DNA of 64,000 nt from assembly GCA_000333855.2 (NCBI GenBank), contig CM007345.1, positions 735,527-799,526 of the forward strand, written 5' to 3'. Origin of the DNA: Endotrypanum monterogeii. Taxonomy: Eukaryota > Euglenozoa > Kinetoplastea > Trypanosomatida > Trypanosomatidae. The notes under the pieces are model-generated. The model saw nothing but the letters and a program-made list of their open reading frames with translations, searched no databases and was not told where the DNA came from. Position numbers and translations under genes: made by a program. How positions within the stretch are numbered: position 1 is the first letter of the stretch; each line of letters starts with the position of its first letter. Positions 1 to 10,680 of this stretch are shown here, piece by piece.

Positions 1-282
1 CCGAATCAGAAAATGGGATCATCATTGCAAGCGCGACACTCCACGAGTGGGGAGGTTGCACGGGCGATGTTGCAGAGTGGTGCGCTGCAGAGGACCACAT
101 GTCAGAGCACTACCTCTTCATTCCCCAACGCGCGCACCTTCCCTCCCCAGTGATAAGACACAATGCACGGAGCTATAAAAGCTATTTTTTTCCCGGAGCT
201 GATCAACTAGTGGTGTGCGCACATGCAGGCGAATACAAGCGCACATGCGACGGGAAAGGCATCCGGATGCATTAATATACGT

Positions 283-324
<42 letters not shown>

Positions 325-539
325 GCAGGCAGGCTTACAGGTTCGCGCATGTGCGTCAATGAAAAACCGAAGATGAACCGAGCTCTAGGCATCTCTGCCC
401 CTGTCCCCAGACACATCGGCACGTGCATACTGCCTATACATGGGAGAGGGAGAGAGAGCCGCAATGCTTCGTCACACACACACGCACACACACCGGAGAA
501 TCCCACGATCCCCTTTATGTGTGTGTGTGTGTGTGTGTC
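1..539. other. Gene-free 3' flank of the kinesin-5-like gene
   Basis: No gene is supported here. It holds a CA dinucleotide tract at about 288-320 and a TG tract at about 518-538 that ends right at the stop codon of the neighbouring kinesin gene. It is probably 3' UTR and intergenic sequence. Confidence 0.6.
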
Positions 540-3500
540 TTAGCGACCGGAGCGTCGTGGTGCCGTTGCGCGGCGAGCGGGGGGTGGTGCACCTCCGCTG
601 GAGGATGTTGAGGAAGCAGTAGTGCTACGTGTTCTCTTAAAGGGCGCGGTGATGTTGAGGCCACCTCGATTTCGATTGGCGGGCATCGCCGTGAGGGCCA
701 CGCTGCTGCGCATAGATGAAGGCCGCGTACTCGGTAGCTGGTGCCGTTGCGGTGACGACACGGAAATGGTCCGTCGGAAGCCCTGTAGGGGATGGTCATT
801 AAGAGAACTGCACTCCAGAGCCTCCTCCTTGTTCGGCGAGCCTGCGAGCGAGCTTAGCTGTGCAGTCGCTAGTGACTCACGCTCAAGGGGTGCGAGTGTT
901 TGTGGCATCGGTGCAAGGACCCCCAGTTGTAGGTTGTTCGCGCCGCAAGCGCTCATCGCACGGCCCACAACAGGTGAGCTCGCCGAAGAAGAAGACGATG
1001 TCGTGTTGCCAAATGCCACCATCGCGACAGAGGAGGCGCCAACGGTGCTTGACGAGAGCGGGTCCAATGACTGGAGACTGAAGGCGGTGCTGCAGCGTTG
1101 CATATTGCGCACGATAGCATCCAAAGCTGTGTCAGTGTTGGTAGGAGTGCTCGGGAGGGAGAAAAAATGTGTGGCTTGCCGAGCCACCTCTGCACACGCG
1201 TCACGAACGGTCAACTGCAGTGGCGTCGCATCGGCCAAGGGTGACATGTTGATCCTCAGTTGGAGCTTATCGCCCAAGCTGGCGCGCGCTTCCTGCACGT
1301 CGCGCTGGCTCGCCGCCTCGACTCGCTCCAGGTGCTTCAGGTTACAGTCCAATTCACTGCGGAGTCGTTCGCAGACCTCTTGTATACCGCGCCGCCTCCG
1401 TGACTCCGCCAGCTCTGCCTGCCCTTTGTAGTCCTCGAACAGCTGCAGACATTCGCCAAGCATTGCCGCCACTGCGTCGTTCAGGCAGTGGACAGTGCGG
1501 AGGCACTGTGCATCGTACTGCCACATCACGGTGGACCACGCTGGAGGTGATACAGGGGTGCTGGTCGTCCGTGAGATGAGCCCCGGCGCCGAGGCGTCCA
1601 CTATCTTGGTTGCCGTTGTTGAGCCACCGTATTCACCGCTGCCTGCCTGTGTCGGGGCATCCATGACCGGAAGTTGTGGCGACAGTGGAGCTGCGCCGCC
1701 TTCTAGAAGAGTATTCGTCGCCCTACCATTGCCCATAAGACAGCGTCGAGGGTCGCTGCTGGCAGTGATTCCGCCGCCGCCGTGTCGAGGACGGCCAGCG
1801 CGACGCATGGGACTTATCGATGCCGATTGCACACCCGAGGCAACGCTGCCACGCTGAAAGGATGACGCAGTGCTACCGCGTGCGGAGTAAGGAACGCCAC
1901 TGACGATGGCTCGACTAAGGTGAGGGCCTGCAGCTGCTGAGGCGGCTGTTCGCGAGGGGGATCCAGTCGCGACAGGAACTGGGACTCCACGACTTGCTGC
2001 GGGCTGCGACTGTGGCTGGGAGCCGCCTCCAAGGACAACTTGAGAGGGAGGCGGAGTGGAGCTGCGGCGTTCTGGCGTCACCGCCGAGACAGCATCCGAG
2101 GTGCAGAAGGATGTGCTCTCGTCTACCCTGTGACGCCCCAACTCCTCCTCACTTGCCTTGGTCAATGTTGAAGGATCGACATTTTGCTGACATGAAGCGG
2201 GAGGGAGAGGCGGCGGCAATGCGGTGGGCAAGGGCTCTTCCAGGGTGCTGAGCAGCTCCGCGCGCCACGCGTTCAGACGCGCGTAGCTCTCTGCAAAGGA
2301 ATGGTGCACCGAGTCTTTCGCCTCCCCGACACCGCGGCGCACCATCCGTTGAAGCGCGGCTGCCTGGTACTCGAAGCGCTTCAGTGCCTCATGGTATATC
2401 TCCTTGAATTTCTGCAGCTCCGCCTCCTTGTCCGCTAGCAATGCCTGGAGCATCTTCACCTGAGACTCCCATATGTGTCGCCGCGCGTCGCTGTTTTGGC
2501 GGTCCTGCGTAAGCTGATCCACCGCCTCCTTGAGTTGGTCATACGCATCGGTCATTTCTTGCGTCTGCTCGTGCTCCTCTTTAGTTACGTAATACCCGCC
2601 CCGCTCACTCACACGCTCCTGGAGGCGGTTGCGCAGCTTCTGGTTCTCGACTTCCATTGAGCGCAACCGAACGAGTAGTTTCTCTCTCTCGGTATTGGCA
2701 GCGTTGCGGATGCTACGAGCTTTGACGGCGTACAGCAGTGTCGACTTGGTTTCCTCGATGTCGCGGCCCACAGATGAAATGCAGGCGATCATGAGAGTCC
2801 GAGCGGTGCCGCCAATAGAATCCTGAAGCAGCTCTGTCAGCTTCGAGTCGCGGTATGGCACGTGTGTGGGCCGTGTCGCTTCATTCGTGTTCGAGAGGGC
2901 CAAAAAGACGCTCTTCAACGCCAGCAACGATTTGTTGATTTTCCCGGCTTCACCGGCCGCGACGCCGGAGGCCTGTGACTTCTTCAGACTCTCAGAGCCC
3001 GCTAGGTCAATCATGAAGAGATGCGCCACATCCGTCTGTTCAGTAAAGGCGTTGTATTCTTCCATATCAAAAATAAAAACAACATGGGAGCGACTGCTGC
3101 GTTCGTTCATCAGAGTAGCCGCCGTGTGACGCCAGGCTAGACCGCGCTGGATCGTTTCGATGGCGTCGTTGACTCTGCACAAAGTCACCTTATGAGTGAA
3201 GCGAGGGAATCCAGAGATGAGTGTCACCTCCTCCTCGCCATTCGGACTGAGCATGTCCGTAAGTCGCTCGTTGTATATCTCAATCATGGACAATGTCAGC
3301 GCGCACTGGGCACCGTCTGTGATCTTCTGCTGAACATGATCCAACATGTGCTCTACCACACTGTACACGAGGCCGTGCTCACCGTCCTCGCCGCCGAGCA
3401 TCGTGTACGTCTTGCCCGTGCCGGTCTGGCCGTAGACCATGATGGTGCCATTCATGCCTTCCTTTACGCATTGCAGTATGGGCCTACAAGCCTGGAAGAC

Positions 3501-3656
3501 GTCCTCCTGCGACGAAGTCGGTGGAAAGGTGAAGTCCGGGTCATAGGTCTTGGAGTCAAGCAAGATACGGCGGCTCTGGATATCAAGGCCTCCAGCAGGG
3601 CGCTCCTGCCCCAAGAGTGGGCGGCAGCGCACCGCCACCTTGATGCTAGACGACAT
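540..3656 (-). CDS. Kinesin-5 (BimC)-like motor protein
   Basis: A 1038-residue kinesin with an N-terminal motor. The P-loop GQTGTGKT is at residues 76-83, switch I NERSSRSH at 184-191 and switch II DLAGSE at 217-222; the motor ends near 320. Directly after it, GGYYVTKEE (353-361) resembles the neck/linker of kinesin-5 proteins such as Eg5, which has GVYISEE at this place. This is the basis for the subfamily call. Predicted coiled coil follows to about 500. The C-terminal half is Ser/Thr/Pro-rich, with a second helical stretch around 740-830. The frame is open upstream only to a TTG, so the first ATG (3656) is used; it begins immediately before the first motor strand. A T-tract and AG at 3819 give a plausible spliced leader site upstream. 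Kinesin-5 motors cross-link and slide antiparallel spindle microtubules; the role here is inferred. Confidence 0.85.
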   Translation of the reverse strand: MSSSIKVAVRCRPLLGQERPAGGLDIQSRRILLDSKTYDPDFTFPPTSSQEDVFQACRPILQCVKEGMNGTIMVYGQTGTGKTYTMLGGEDGEHGLVYSVVEHMLDHVQQKITDGAQCALTLSMIEIYNERLTDMLSPNGEEEVTLISGFPRFTHKVTLCRVNDAIETIQRGLAWRHTAATLMNERSSRSHVVFIFDMEEYNAFTEQTDVAHLFMIDLAGSESLKKSQASGVAAGEAGKINKSLLALKSVFLALSNTNEATRPTHVPYRDSKLTELLQDSIGGTARTLMIACISSVGRDIEETKSTLLYAVKARSIRNAANTEREKLLVRLRSMEVENQKLRNRLQERVSERGGYYVTKEEHEQTQEMTDAYDQLKEAVDQLTQDRQNSDARRHIWESQVKMLQALLADKEAELQKFKEIYHEALKRFEYQAAALQRMVRRGVGEAKDSVHHSFAESYARLNAWRAELLSTLEEPLPTALPPPLPPASCQQNVDPSTLTKASEEELGRHRVDESTSFCTSDAVSAVTPERRSSTPPPSQVVLGGGSQPQSQPAASRGVPVPVATGSPSRTAASAAAGPHLSRAIVSGVPYSARGSTASSFQRGSVASGVQSASISPMRRAGRPRHGGGGITASSDPRRCLMGNGRATNTLLEGGAAPLSPQLPVMDAPTQAGSGEYGGSTTATKIVDASAPGLISRTTSTPVSPPAWSTVMWQYDAQCLRTVHCLNDAVAAMLGECLQLFEDYKGQAELAESRRRRGIQEVCERLRSELDCNLKHLERVEAASQRDVQEARASLGDKLQLRINMSPLADATPLQLTVRDACAEVARQATHFFSLPSTPTNTDTALDAIVRNMQRCSTAFSLQSLDPLSSSTVGASSVAMVAFGNTTSSSSSASSPVVGRAMSACGANNLQLGVLAPMPQTLAPLERESLATAQLSSLAGSPNKEEALECSSLNDHPLQGFRRTISVSSPQRHQLPSTRPSSMRSSVALTAMPANRNRGGLNITAPFKRTRSTTASSTSSSGGAPPPARRATAPRRSGR

Positions 3657-3818
3657 CGCTTCAAACGCGTTTTCTTGACCGCTGCCGGGTAGGGGACTAG
3701 GACCTGGTGAAGGGGAGGGGTAGGTGGGAGGGATGTTAGCAGCGTGCCCGTGCAGTCCAAAGTACCTGTCGAGGAGTTGTTTTATATACGTGCTCTGGCG
3801 TAGACTAGACACCGCACC

Positions 3819-3843
3819 CTTCCCCCCCCCCAAAAAAAAAAAA
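3819..3843 (-). promoter_or_regulatory. Candidate spliced-leader acceptor for the kinesin-5-like gene
   Basis: On the minus strand a run of 12 T (3832-3843) and a run of 10 G are followed by the first AG at 3820-3819. This would give a 5' UTR of about 160 nt before the ATG at 3656. It also places the splice site inside the frame that continues upstream, which argues against a longer N-terminus. Confidence 0.45.
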
Positions 3844-3856
3844 GTCAAAGTATCGC

Positions 3857-4033
3857 GCAAGGATATATAAAAGATCCGAATGTCAGATCCTTCTCCTTCA
3901 GAGATGAGAGCAGCAGTGCAAGTGGGCGAAATAAATCCCCGAGAGCTCAGCTATTCGCGATAGAGCAACACACGACACACCAGACAACTAAAAAAAAAAA
4001 ACTACACAGGGCAAACGAGTACCCCCCCAATAA

Positions 4034-4068
<35 letters not shown>

Positions 4069-4925
4069 TTTATTTATTCTTCAAGCTGTGGTGTGCGATC
4101 CACATAAGGAGAAGAGTAGAAAAGATAAAACAGTCCTGGCCGGCGGAGTGCGTTTTTTTTTTTTTGTGTGTAGCCTTTATTTTGCTTCAATTCTGACGTG
4201 TGAAAGATTATCGTTGGAGGAGAGAAAGAGGGGGGAGGAGGGGAAGGGAGGGGCCGCAGGTGCAGCGTTCTGTCTGTATGTGTCTATCTAGTGAAAACAA
4301 GAAAGAAATTTGGAACGTATGATCTAAGGTGCCTCGAAACAACGAATGTCCTGCGCCTAAGGATGACGACTTGGGAACAACCACCAGCGCACGGTAGTTT
4401 CTGTGCCGTGTACCCTACGCGTAATCCTTAGGGCACGCTGTGGGTGCGTGTATCTGTGTGGATGAACGCGATGGTGCGACAGGAGCGCTAAAAAAAAAGA
4501 GGGGGTGGGGAAAAGGGCGAATTGGTGGTGGAGTCTCTCTCTTGGGGATAGAAGAACAGCACAGGCTGCAAGCGCACACACAAACACATGCATTTCTGGC
4601 AGCGTCCGTCAACATGAAGTGTTCAATTATCAGACTTCAACCGTCATCACAGGAAAATATATATATATATATATATATAGCACGAGGGGCGGAGAGGTAA
4701 CAAAAACAGTCCAGCGTTCTGAACTTACATCGACGCACGAGGAGTGCCGTCATGGCCTTCCCCGCGCTCTTTCCCGAGCTCAAACATGCGCAGTAAGTCC
4801 TCCCATCCACTAACGAAGAAAGCGAACGATCGCATTGTATATATATATATTTTTTTTTTTGGGGGGGGAGGGGACAGATGCGGCCCTCTTCACCCTCCTG
4901 TGGTCCTTTTCCGTTGCCCGAGTCC
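3857..4925. other. Intergenic spacer, kinesin-5-like / acylphosphatase
   Basis: No gene is supported. It contains TA tracts at about 4040-4065 and 4656-4679, a TTTA repeat after the first of these, and a (TA)n-T11-G8 composite at 4838-4868 just downstream of the acylphosphatase stop codon. Confidence 0.6.
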
Positions 4926-5252
4926 TCAGCGATTCACCACAAAGTTGTTAAGTGAGCGGCTTACCTGCGGCTTAGCTTTTGTATCCGCACCGTCGCCCTG
5001 ACACACAGTCTGCGTGCAGTCCTCCACGTCCACGGCTTCCACCTTTGCCTTTGGTGAGCCTGTGTGGCACCAACTCACCAGCGCATCTAACTGATCCCTC
5101 GTTCCCTCCGCGAATATTTCGACGCGGCCATCGGGCAAGTTGCGCACAAACCCGGTCACGCCAAGCTCCGATGCCCTCTGTGCTGTGTACTTGCGATAAA
5201 AAACACCCTGCACACGGCCGCTTACGAATATGCGATACTGAAATATCTCCAT
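4926..5252 (-). CDS. Acylphosphatase
   Basis: A 108-residue protein matching the whole acylphosphatase fold in length (family usually 90-100 residues). It hydrolyses the carboxyl-phosphate bond of acyl phosphates such as 1,3-bisphosphoglycerate or acetyl phosphate. The signature SGRVQGVFYR (residues 11-20) contains the phosphate-binding loop and catalytic Arg20. GFVRNLPDGRVE (34-45) holds the catalytic Asn38. Both essential residues are present, so the enzyme should be active. There is no targeting signal, which suggests a cytosolic protein. The ATG at 5252 starts two residues before the first beta strand. The C-terminal 20 or so residues extend past the usual domain end. Confidence 0.95.
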   Translation of the reverse strand: MEIFQYRIFVSGRVQGVFYRKYTAQRASELGVTGFVRNLPDGRVEIFAEGTRDQLDALVSWCHTGSPKAKVEAVDVEDCTQTVCQGDGADTKAKPQVSRSLNNFVVNR

Positions 5253-5744
5253 CTGGTATTGTCAAGAGCGTGTCGCCGCATGCGAGTGCATGAAGCTAGT
5301 GACTGCGTGCAGGAACAGCCGAGTCTTCCTGATGGTGACGCGCTAGCTAAACCGAGCATTCAACGCAAACGGCAAGACGGAGGGGAAGGGAAAGGGGGGA
5401 GGTAACCTGGAGGTGATTCACATGGGCGAGGAAGACGCCGAGGTGTGTGTGTGAGGGGGGGAGGAGGGGGGAGAAAGATGCCCAAACGGGCCCTCTACTT
5501 GTAGTTGCGCACCCTCCATGCATTTTGCGCAGCTCCTAGAAAACAAGGTACATACACTCAGTTTCGACCTGAGTCCTGCGGTTTAGATTTGCTGTGGTGC
5601 AGAGGAGAAGGAAATACGAAAGGATGGGGGGATGCCACGACCCAGAAGACGCACGACCGCCCAACATCGATCGCCTGGGTCAAAACAGAAACTCTTTCCA
5701 TGCCCCTTATATTCAGAGCAGAAAAAAACGTTGCCCCCAACGGC

Positions 5745-5785
<41 letters not shown>

Positions 5786-5839
5786 CAAGGAGGGAGGCGC
5801 GATCGACAAGAGGCACGGAAAAAATGAAAAAGAAATCGG
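5253..5839. other. Intergenic spacer with CA repeat
   Basis: No gene is supported. A CA tract of about 32 bp lies at 5751-5782, just beyond the stop codon of the upstream kinesin. The rest appears to be 3' UTR and the acylphosphatase 5' region. Confidence 0.6.
5347..5400 (-). promoter_or_regulatory. Candidate spliced-leader acceptor for the acylphosphatase gene
   Basis: The minus strand has a long C/T tract (about 5370-5400), and the first AG after it is at 5348-5347. The resulting 5' UTR would be about 94 nt, typical for this group. Confidence 0.5.
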
Positions 5840-8800
5840 CTAATCATCTGCATCCATCGCCTTGATGGAGGCGTGGATGAGTCCCTGTAGGCTGAGTGCC
5901 TCGCTGCTCAGCTTGTCGGACCCGATTTTGTTGCTGAGTGCTTCGGCGTGGGTAAGCAGTAATTCACAAATTCGATTGATCTTGGTCTTCATTCGCTGCT
6001 CAAGAATAGTGCGGAGGGCACGTCGATCCTTCTCATACATATTGATCTTTCTCCTCAGCGTTGCGACCTCGACTGCGTCTGAAGTGAAGACCTCTGATGA
6101 TACGGGATGTGTTCTGCTTCCTATTGTTTCCTGCTCCGCCTGCACGATGCCGTTCTGATGCTGCTCAGCCTTCCCAAGCGCCTTCTCCCCTGCTTGTGTA
6201 TCGCAGAACATTCGCGCCGGATCTGATGCACTCGGAGTACCTGGGTGGACAACCCCAGGGTTGGGGAATAGAGCTGGCAGATGCGCCAGTGCCCCCTGGA
6301 GGCACACCTTCTCCTCCACCTCCTGCAGCCGTTGCCACACATGGCTGACAGCAGACCGCCGACTTGTGTCGAGCTGTGTGGCAGTCTCTGAAGACGCTGT
6401 CTCAAGCGCATGCTGCATCTCCACACGGAGGCGATCGATCTCACGGCCCAGTCGTACCCGCTCTTTAGTGTCGGCGTGCAAAGCTTCGCGCACCTCGTCG
6501 ATGAGGTTGAGGTAGGTCCTTTGGCGCGATTCCCACTCAGCTCGAATGGAAGCCTGCAGTGCATCTATACAGGACGCATCCTTGCCACTGCTTCGCGAAT
6601 GTGAGAGCAGGTGCACACTTTCCTTGGCGATGTGCGCCTCGTGCTCGCTGTTGCGCAATTGAAGGGACAACACAGCTATGGTGGAGCGTAGCTGCGCCAC
6701 TTGCGTGCTGAAGTGCGCGTGAAGCACCGAGTCGGCCCGTCGCCGCAGGATGCGAGCGAGCTCCGCCTCGCTAAAAAGACAGCGCTCGCTCGATTCACCT
6801 CCGCCCTTCCCCGAGGCGGTTTCTGGGGCGTGGTCCCTCCGACCTTGCAGCAAGACCAACTCCACAGCGAGTTCTTCCGCCGTAACAGCACGAGTCGGCT
6901 CTAAAAAGGATCGATACCGCGGCGACGTACCGACCCGCGAGCCAGACCCCATCGGGGGCGTGTGCACACGTCTTTGGGAAATGTATTCTACTGCCTGCAT
7001 CTCACTTGCACGCCCGACGAGGTCAAGGTCCACAACGGACATCACAGTCGAAGGCCGAGGCGATGATGCGGCCCGTCGCCCTGTTTCACTCTGTTGAACC
7101 GCCAGCTCCAGCTCCGCCTCTAGCCTCCGCACGTGCTTATCGTACGCGTCCACCTTTTCCTGGAGCAACAAGATCGTCTCATCACGATCGTTCAGCCGAG
7201 CGGTGAGGTTCAGCATGACGTCGCGCTGCTTGAGGAGGAGGTGCTTGTAGCGCTCCACCTGCTCTGTGTCTTCATGAACCTGACAATCCTGGTCCAGCTC
7301 GAGAAGCTGCCCCGCGTACTCCCGGGTGGTGTGCGGGTTGCCCTCCGTGTCACCTTCGCGTATGATGGCCTCAAGCTCGTGTATGCGATTTTCTAGTCCC
7401 TGCCGTATACGTATCTCTTTTTGATGCGCTGTAGATGACTCCTCAAGCGCAGCGAGAGCAGTCTGCCGGCCCACCTCGGCACGCCTTCGATCTTCTTCCA
7501 GCTCAGAGAGCAGCATGTGTGCTTCAGTGGATTCTATAAGTCTATTACCGCCCCCGGTGCCTTTGTCCGTTTCTTCTTGAAGCTGCAACCGCAGTCGCTG
7601 TAGTTCCAGTTCGTAAGCCCTGAGAAGTGCTGCCTGATCTGTACTCTCGTTCACCACGGCGTGGTTCTGTATATTTTTTGCGCGATTGGCGAACATGAGC
7701 GTGGAGAGCGACTCCGCGTACGACTCAAGAGCTGGAGATATGCACGCAATCAGCGTTGTTTTGCAGTTGCCGCCGAGTGAGTCGCGCAACGCGCTCGTCA
7801 GGGTGGAGTTGCGGAACGGAATGTGCCGCTGTACGCGCCGGCCGTGGACAGCGGACTTCGCTGCCAAGGCGGAGATGACGTTTCCCAGCTCGTGCAGCGA
7901 CTTGTTGATGCACTTGGCCTCCTCCAGCCTCTGCCCCGTGACCCCGGAAAGGCGGATTTTTTCACTGCCAGCTAAGTCGACAATGTTGAGTTTGCCAAAG
8001 CGATACGAGCGAGGACTTGCCTCGTCACCCTCCATCGCCTCCACAACTATGGTAAAAATCGCATGTGAGCGGGAAGACAGTTCACTCAACTTCGTGGCGC
8101 TTGTGGCCCGCAACGCTGTGCCCTTGGCGATGAGCCCATATACGTCCTCTGGGGTGTGTACCATCCACTCCGATAACCCATCCACGTAAACACCGCGCTG
8201 AGGTGTGTGGCGCACGGTGAGACTGTTGCTACGGCTGGCGCCCCCAACAGCGGAGACACCGCTGTTCCCGACACCGAACGCCGCGTTCGGTGGCTCCAGC
8301 AAGTCTGAGATGACTTCGTTGTAGATTTGCATGTAGGAAGCCCGCACGAGGAAACGCAGCTCCTCGTTGGTGCGGTGCCCCTCCTCTATCTGCTCAAAAA
8401 TACCCTCAACGGCCCGCGGAATGATGCCACGCTCCGCTTCGTTCGTGAATCCCTCCATCGTGTAGGTCTTTCCGGTACCGGTCTGCCCGTATGCCATTAG
8501 TGTGGCGTTGTAGCCCGCCAACACCGATAGCACCGCTGGCCGTGCACTCAGTTCGTACACATCTTCTTGGGTCGCATTGGCCCCGTAGACGCGGTCGAAT
8601 GTGTAGCTCTGACGGGAGTACACCACACCGCGGCCATCCTCGGTTTCTAGAGCGTCGCAGAGCGTGATAGAGTTGGTATGATCTCGTGATATCTGAACTA
8701 CATCCACGTAAGATCGACCGCTGTGTAGCTCACGCGGCAGCGGTGGGCGCACGCGCACAGCCACCTTGAAGTTGTTGCGGGTGCTGACAGCGTCTGCATC

Positions 8801-9025
8801 AGTGCTAATGTTGACGCCGTCCAAGTCCTGCTGCTGCTGCACCGGCCCGGGCATGAGGCACGTTGAAAATCCCTGTAGACGCGGACGTGCCTCACTGGAT
8901 ACGGAGGCCGTGTACGGGCTGCTATCGGTGAGGCTGCTGTCCAGCTGACTGATCATAGACGGCGACGCGCCGCGGTCACTCTGGCGATAGACATTATAGC
9001 TCGAGGGCTGCTTTTGTGGGTACAT
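5840..9025 (-). CDS. Kinesin (N-terminal motor, subfamily not assigned)
   Basis: A 1061-residue kinesin. An 84-residue Ser/Gln-rich extension precedes the motor, which starts at NNFKVAVRVRP (84-94). The P-loop GQTGTGKT is at 180-187, SSRSH at 317-321, DLAGSE at 350-355, and the motor ends near 455. A loop of about 25 residues (247-270, Gly/Ser/Ala-rich) is inserted after the DLLEPP strand. Heptad-like, Glu/Arg/Leu-rich coiled coil occupies much of 460-660 and again 770-900, so the protein probably dimerises. The last 130 residues are again helical. The ATG at 9025 is the first in frame. All nucleotide-binding motifs are intact, so ATPase activity is expected. I could not place it in a named family; the neck lacks the kinesin-5 motif seen in the neighbouring motor gene. 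Confidence 0.9.
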   Translation of the reverse strand: MYPQKQPSSYNVYRQSDRGASPSMISQLDSSLTDSSPYTASVSSEARPRLQGFSTCLMPGPVQQQQDLDGVNISTDADAVSTRNNFKVAVRVRPPLPRELHSGRSYVDVVQISRDHTNSITLCDALETEDGRGVVYSRQSYTFDRVYGANATQEDVYELSARPAVLSVLAGYNATLMAYGQTGTGKTYTMEGFTNEAERGIIPRAVEGIFEQIEEGHRTNEELRFLVRASYMQIYNEVISDLLEPPNAAFGVGNSGVSAVGGASRSNSLTVRHTPQRGVYVDGLSEWMVHTPEDVYGLIAKGTALRATSATKLSELSSRSHAIFTIVVEAMEGDEASPRSYRFGKLNIVDLAGSEKIRLSGVTGQRLEEAKCINKSLHELGNVISALAAKSAVHGRRVQRHIPFRNSTLTSALRDSLGGNCKTTLIACISPALESYAESLSTLMFANRAKNIQNHAVVNESTDQAALLRAYELELQRLRLQLQEETDKGTGGGNRLIESTEAHMLLSELEEDRRRAEVGRQTALAALEESSTAHQKEIRIRQGLENRIHELEAIIREGDTEGNPHTTREYAGQLLELDQDCQVHEDTEQVERYKHLLLKQRDVMLNLTARLNDRDETILLLQEKVDAYDKHVRRLEAELELAVQQSETGRRAASSPRPSTVMSVVDLDLVGRASEMQAVEYISQRRVHTPPMGSGSRVGTSPRYRSFLEPTRAVTAEELAVELVLLQGRRDHAPETASGKGGGESSERCLFSEAELARILRRRADSVLHAHFSTQVAQLRSTIAVLSLQLRNSEHEAHIAKESVHLLSHSRSSGKDASCIDALQASIRAEWESRQRTYLNLIDEVREALHADTKERVRLGREIDRLRVEMQHALETASSETATQLDTSRRSAVSHVWQRLQEVEEKVCLQGALAHLPALFPNPGVVHPGTPSASDPARMFCDTQAGEKALGKAEQHQNGIVQAEQETIGSRTHPVSSEVFTSDAVEVATLRRKINMYEKDRRALRTILEQRMKTKINRICELLLTHAEALSNKIGSDKLSSEALSLQGLIHASIKAMDADD

Positions 9026-10680
9026 AATGAATTAACGCAATGAAAATATAGTGCGGAAAGAGAAGCCGGTGCGACGGCGGTGGTGGCGAGATGTCTGAAC
9101 CAGGTGTGCGTGTGTGTGTGTGTGGGAGGTGGTGGTGGTGGTGGTGGTGGGTGGGGGGGAGTGAGCAGGAACAGAGAGTTGTCGAGATGACCAACACACC
9201 GCTCCCACTCCACTTTTTTTTTCCCCCGAAGCGTCTCTCTCTTGAGAGGGTGTGTGTACGTTCAAAGTGAAAATGTCTGTTTATTCCGTACGAGCCCCCC
9301 TCCTTCCCAACACACGCCTTCACTGTGAACGTAACGGCTGGCACAGTAGAAGGTAAAGGAAAAAAAGAAAACAGCGCCATATGACGTTCGTACGGGGAGG
9401 AGAGGAGGGGACGGGTGGGAGACCGCATGGGCGAAGGGGCCAGGGACGGGCATCAAGGGAGAGTGGAAATGCGAAGTGATGTAATGAGCAAAATTATAAA
9501 GTAAGTGGATGCGGTCTACATGGAGAAAGGGAGAGGTGCAGGTGATCCTCATACCACCGGAAAAAGATGGAAGCTGGTGTTGCTCCCCAAGGCTTCGTTG
9601 AATGAGCAGAACGTGGCATGCACATGCCAGACACGCCTCTGAGGGAGGGGGCAGACTCTTCACAGTGTTGCCGGCACAGCTTCGAGTTCTTCGCACCTCC
9701 AAAAGTCGCATTACATTATCTGATTCATTTCTTTCACGTAACCTCTTTGTTGTTCAGTACGCTCAGACACACCCACAGCCGCACACACCACCCCCCCCAC
9801 CCACACACACAGAACGAGATGAGAAATGGATAAGAGAAACAGCATATGCTGCCACCTCCTACTCGCCCATTTGTTTTACGTTCACCGCTCCCCCACCCCC
9901 CTTCCCACAAATTTCTCACGGACTGGACTGTTGCTTCCAATTATCTCGCTTCTATCTATGGAGCAGCACGACGAAAGGATAAACATTTTAATATGAAGCA
10001 ACACACCAAGAACACAGGGTGTTGGCCATCATACCGTACTGCGATAGTTCGCTATGCCGGGAGATGGGGAGGAAGGAGTCAAAGATAAGGGAGGGAGGGG
10101 AGGAGTTAATCTTCTCGTCGCCCTTCTATTCTTTCTTTGTTATGCATACACCCAGAAAGATGTTTGCAGACACGAATGCACACGCAGAAGCGTACGTCAC
10201 GCCAGCTGCTTCACAGTCTATCTCAGACCACCAACTTTTTTTTTTTGTGACACTGCCCCCTTTTCTATGCAACAAAAATTTAGTATCAATACAAGTACAC
10301 TCATGGCCGCATACACAACGGCACTTGAGAATTGTGTCTCGACATCACCGTCGACGCAGGAAAGTGCAAGGGTGACGATGCTTGTCCTCTGGGGCGCAAG
10401 GAGAGAAGAGGGGAGAACACGGATAAGCACCCCGTTGTTTCATCACAAAGGAGACGGGAAGACGCCGCTACTGCTAACAGGACAGCGATTCTGTCACGGC
10501 TGGAAGCGTGTCTTCCTGTGTGAGCCTCTGTCTGCCTGCCTGCCTGCATGTGTGTGTGTGTGTGTGTATGTGTGTGTAGGTGGGGGGGGGGTGCTTGCCT
10601 GTCTGGGGAGCGAGGAGAAGGAAAGTAATGATACGAGTCCGCGCTTCCCGGGGCACCCTATATCGCGCCAAGCCACACTT
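9026..10680. other. Intergenic spacer of about 1.65 kb
   Basis: No gene is supported. It holds a TG tract (about 9108-9122), a GGT trinucleotide tract (about 9127-9150), a CA-rich patch near 9780-9810 and a TG tract near 10551-10577. Short minus-strand frames, for example 9262-9711, are low-complexity and begin in repeats. Confidence 0.6.

Noticed and set aside
288..320. CA, TA and CTTC tracts as telomere or centromere repeats
   Set aside because: They are short, scattered in most spacers, and do not match the kinetoplastid telomere unit TTAGGG.
3657..3860. N-terminal extension of the kinesin-5-like protein
   Set aside because: It begins with TTG, crosses homopolymers and the likely splice site, and contains no ATG before 3656.
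9262..9711. Minus-strand open frame of 149 codons
   Set aside because: Low-complexity, rich in Ser, Pro and His, with no family features; lies in a spacer with C/T-rich tracts.
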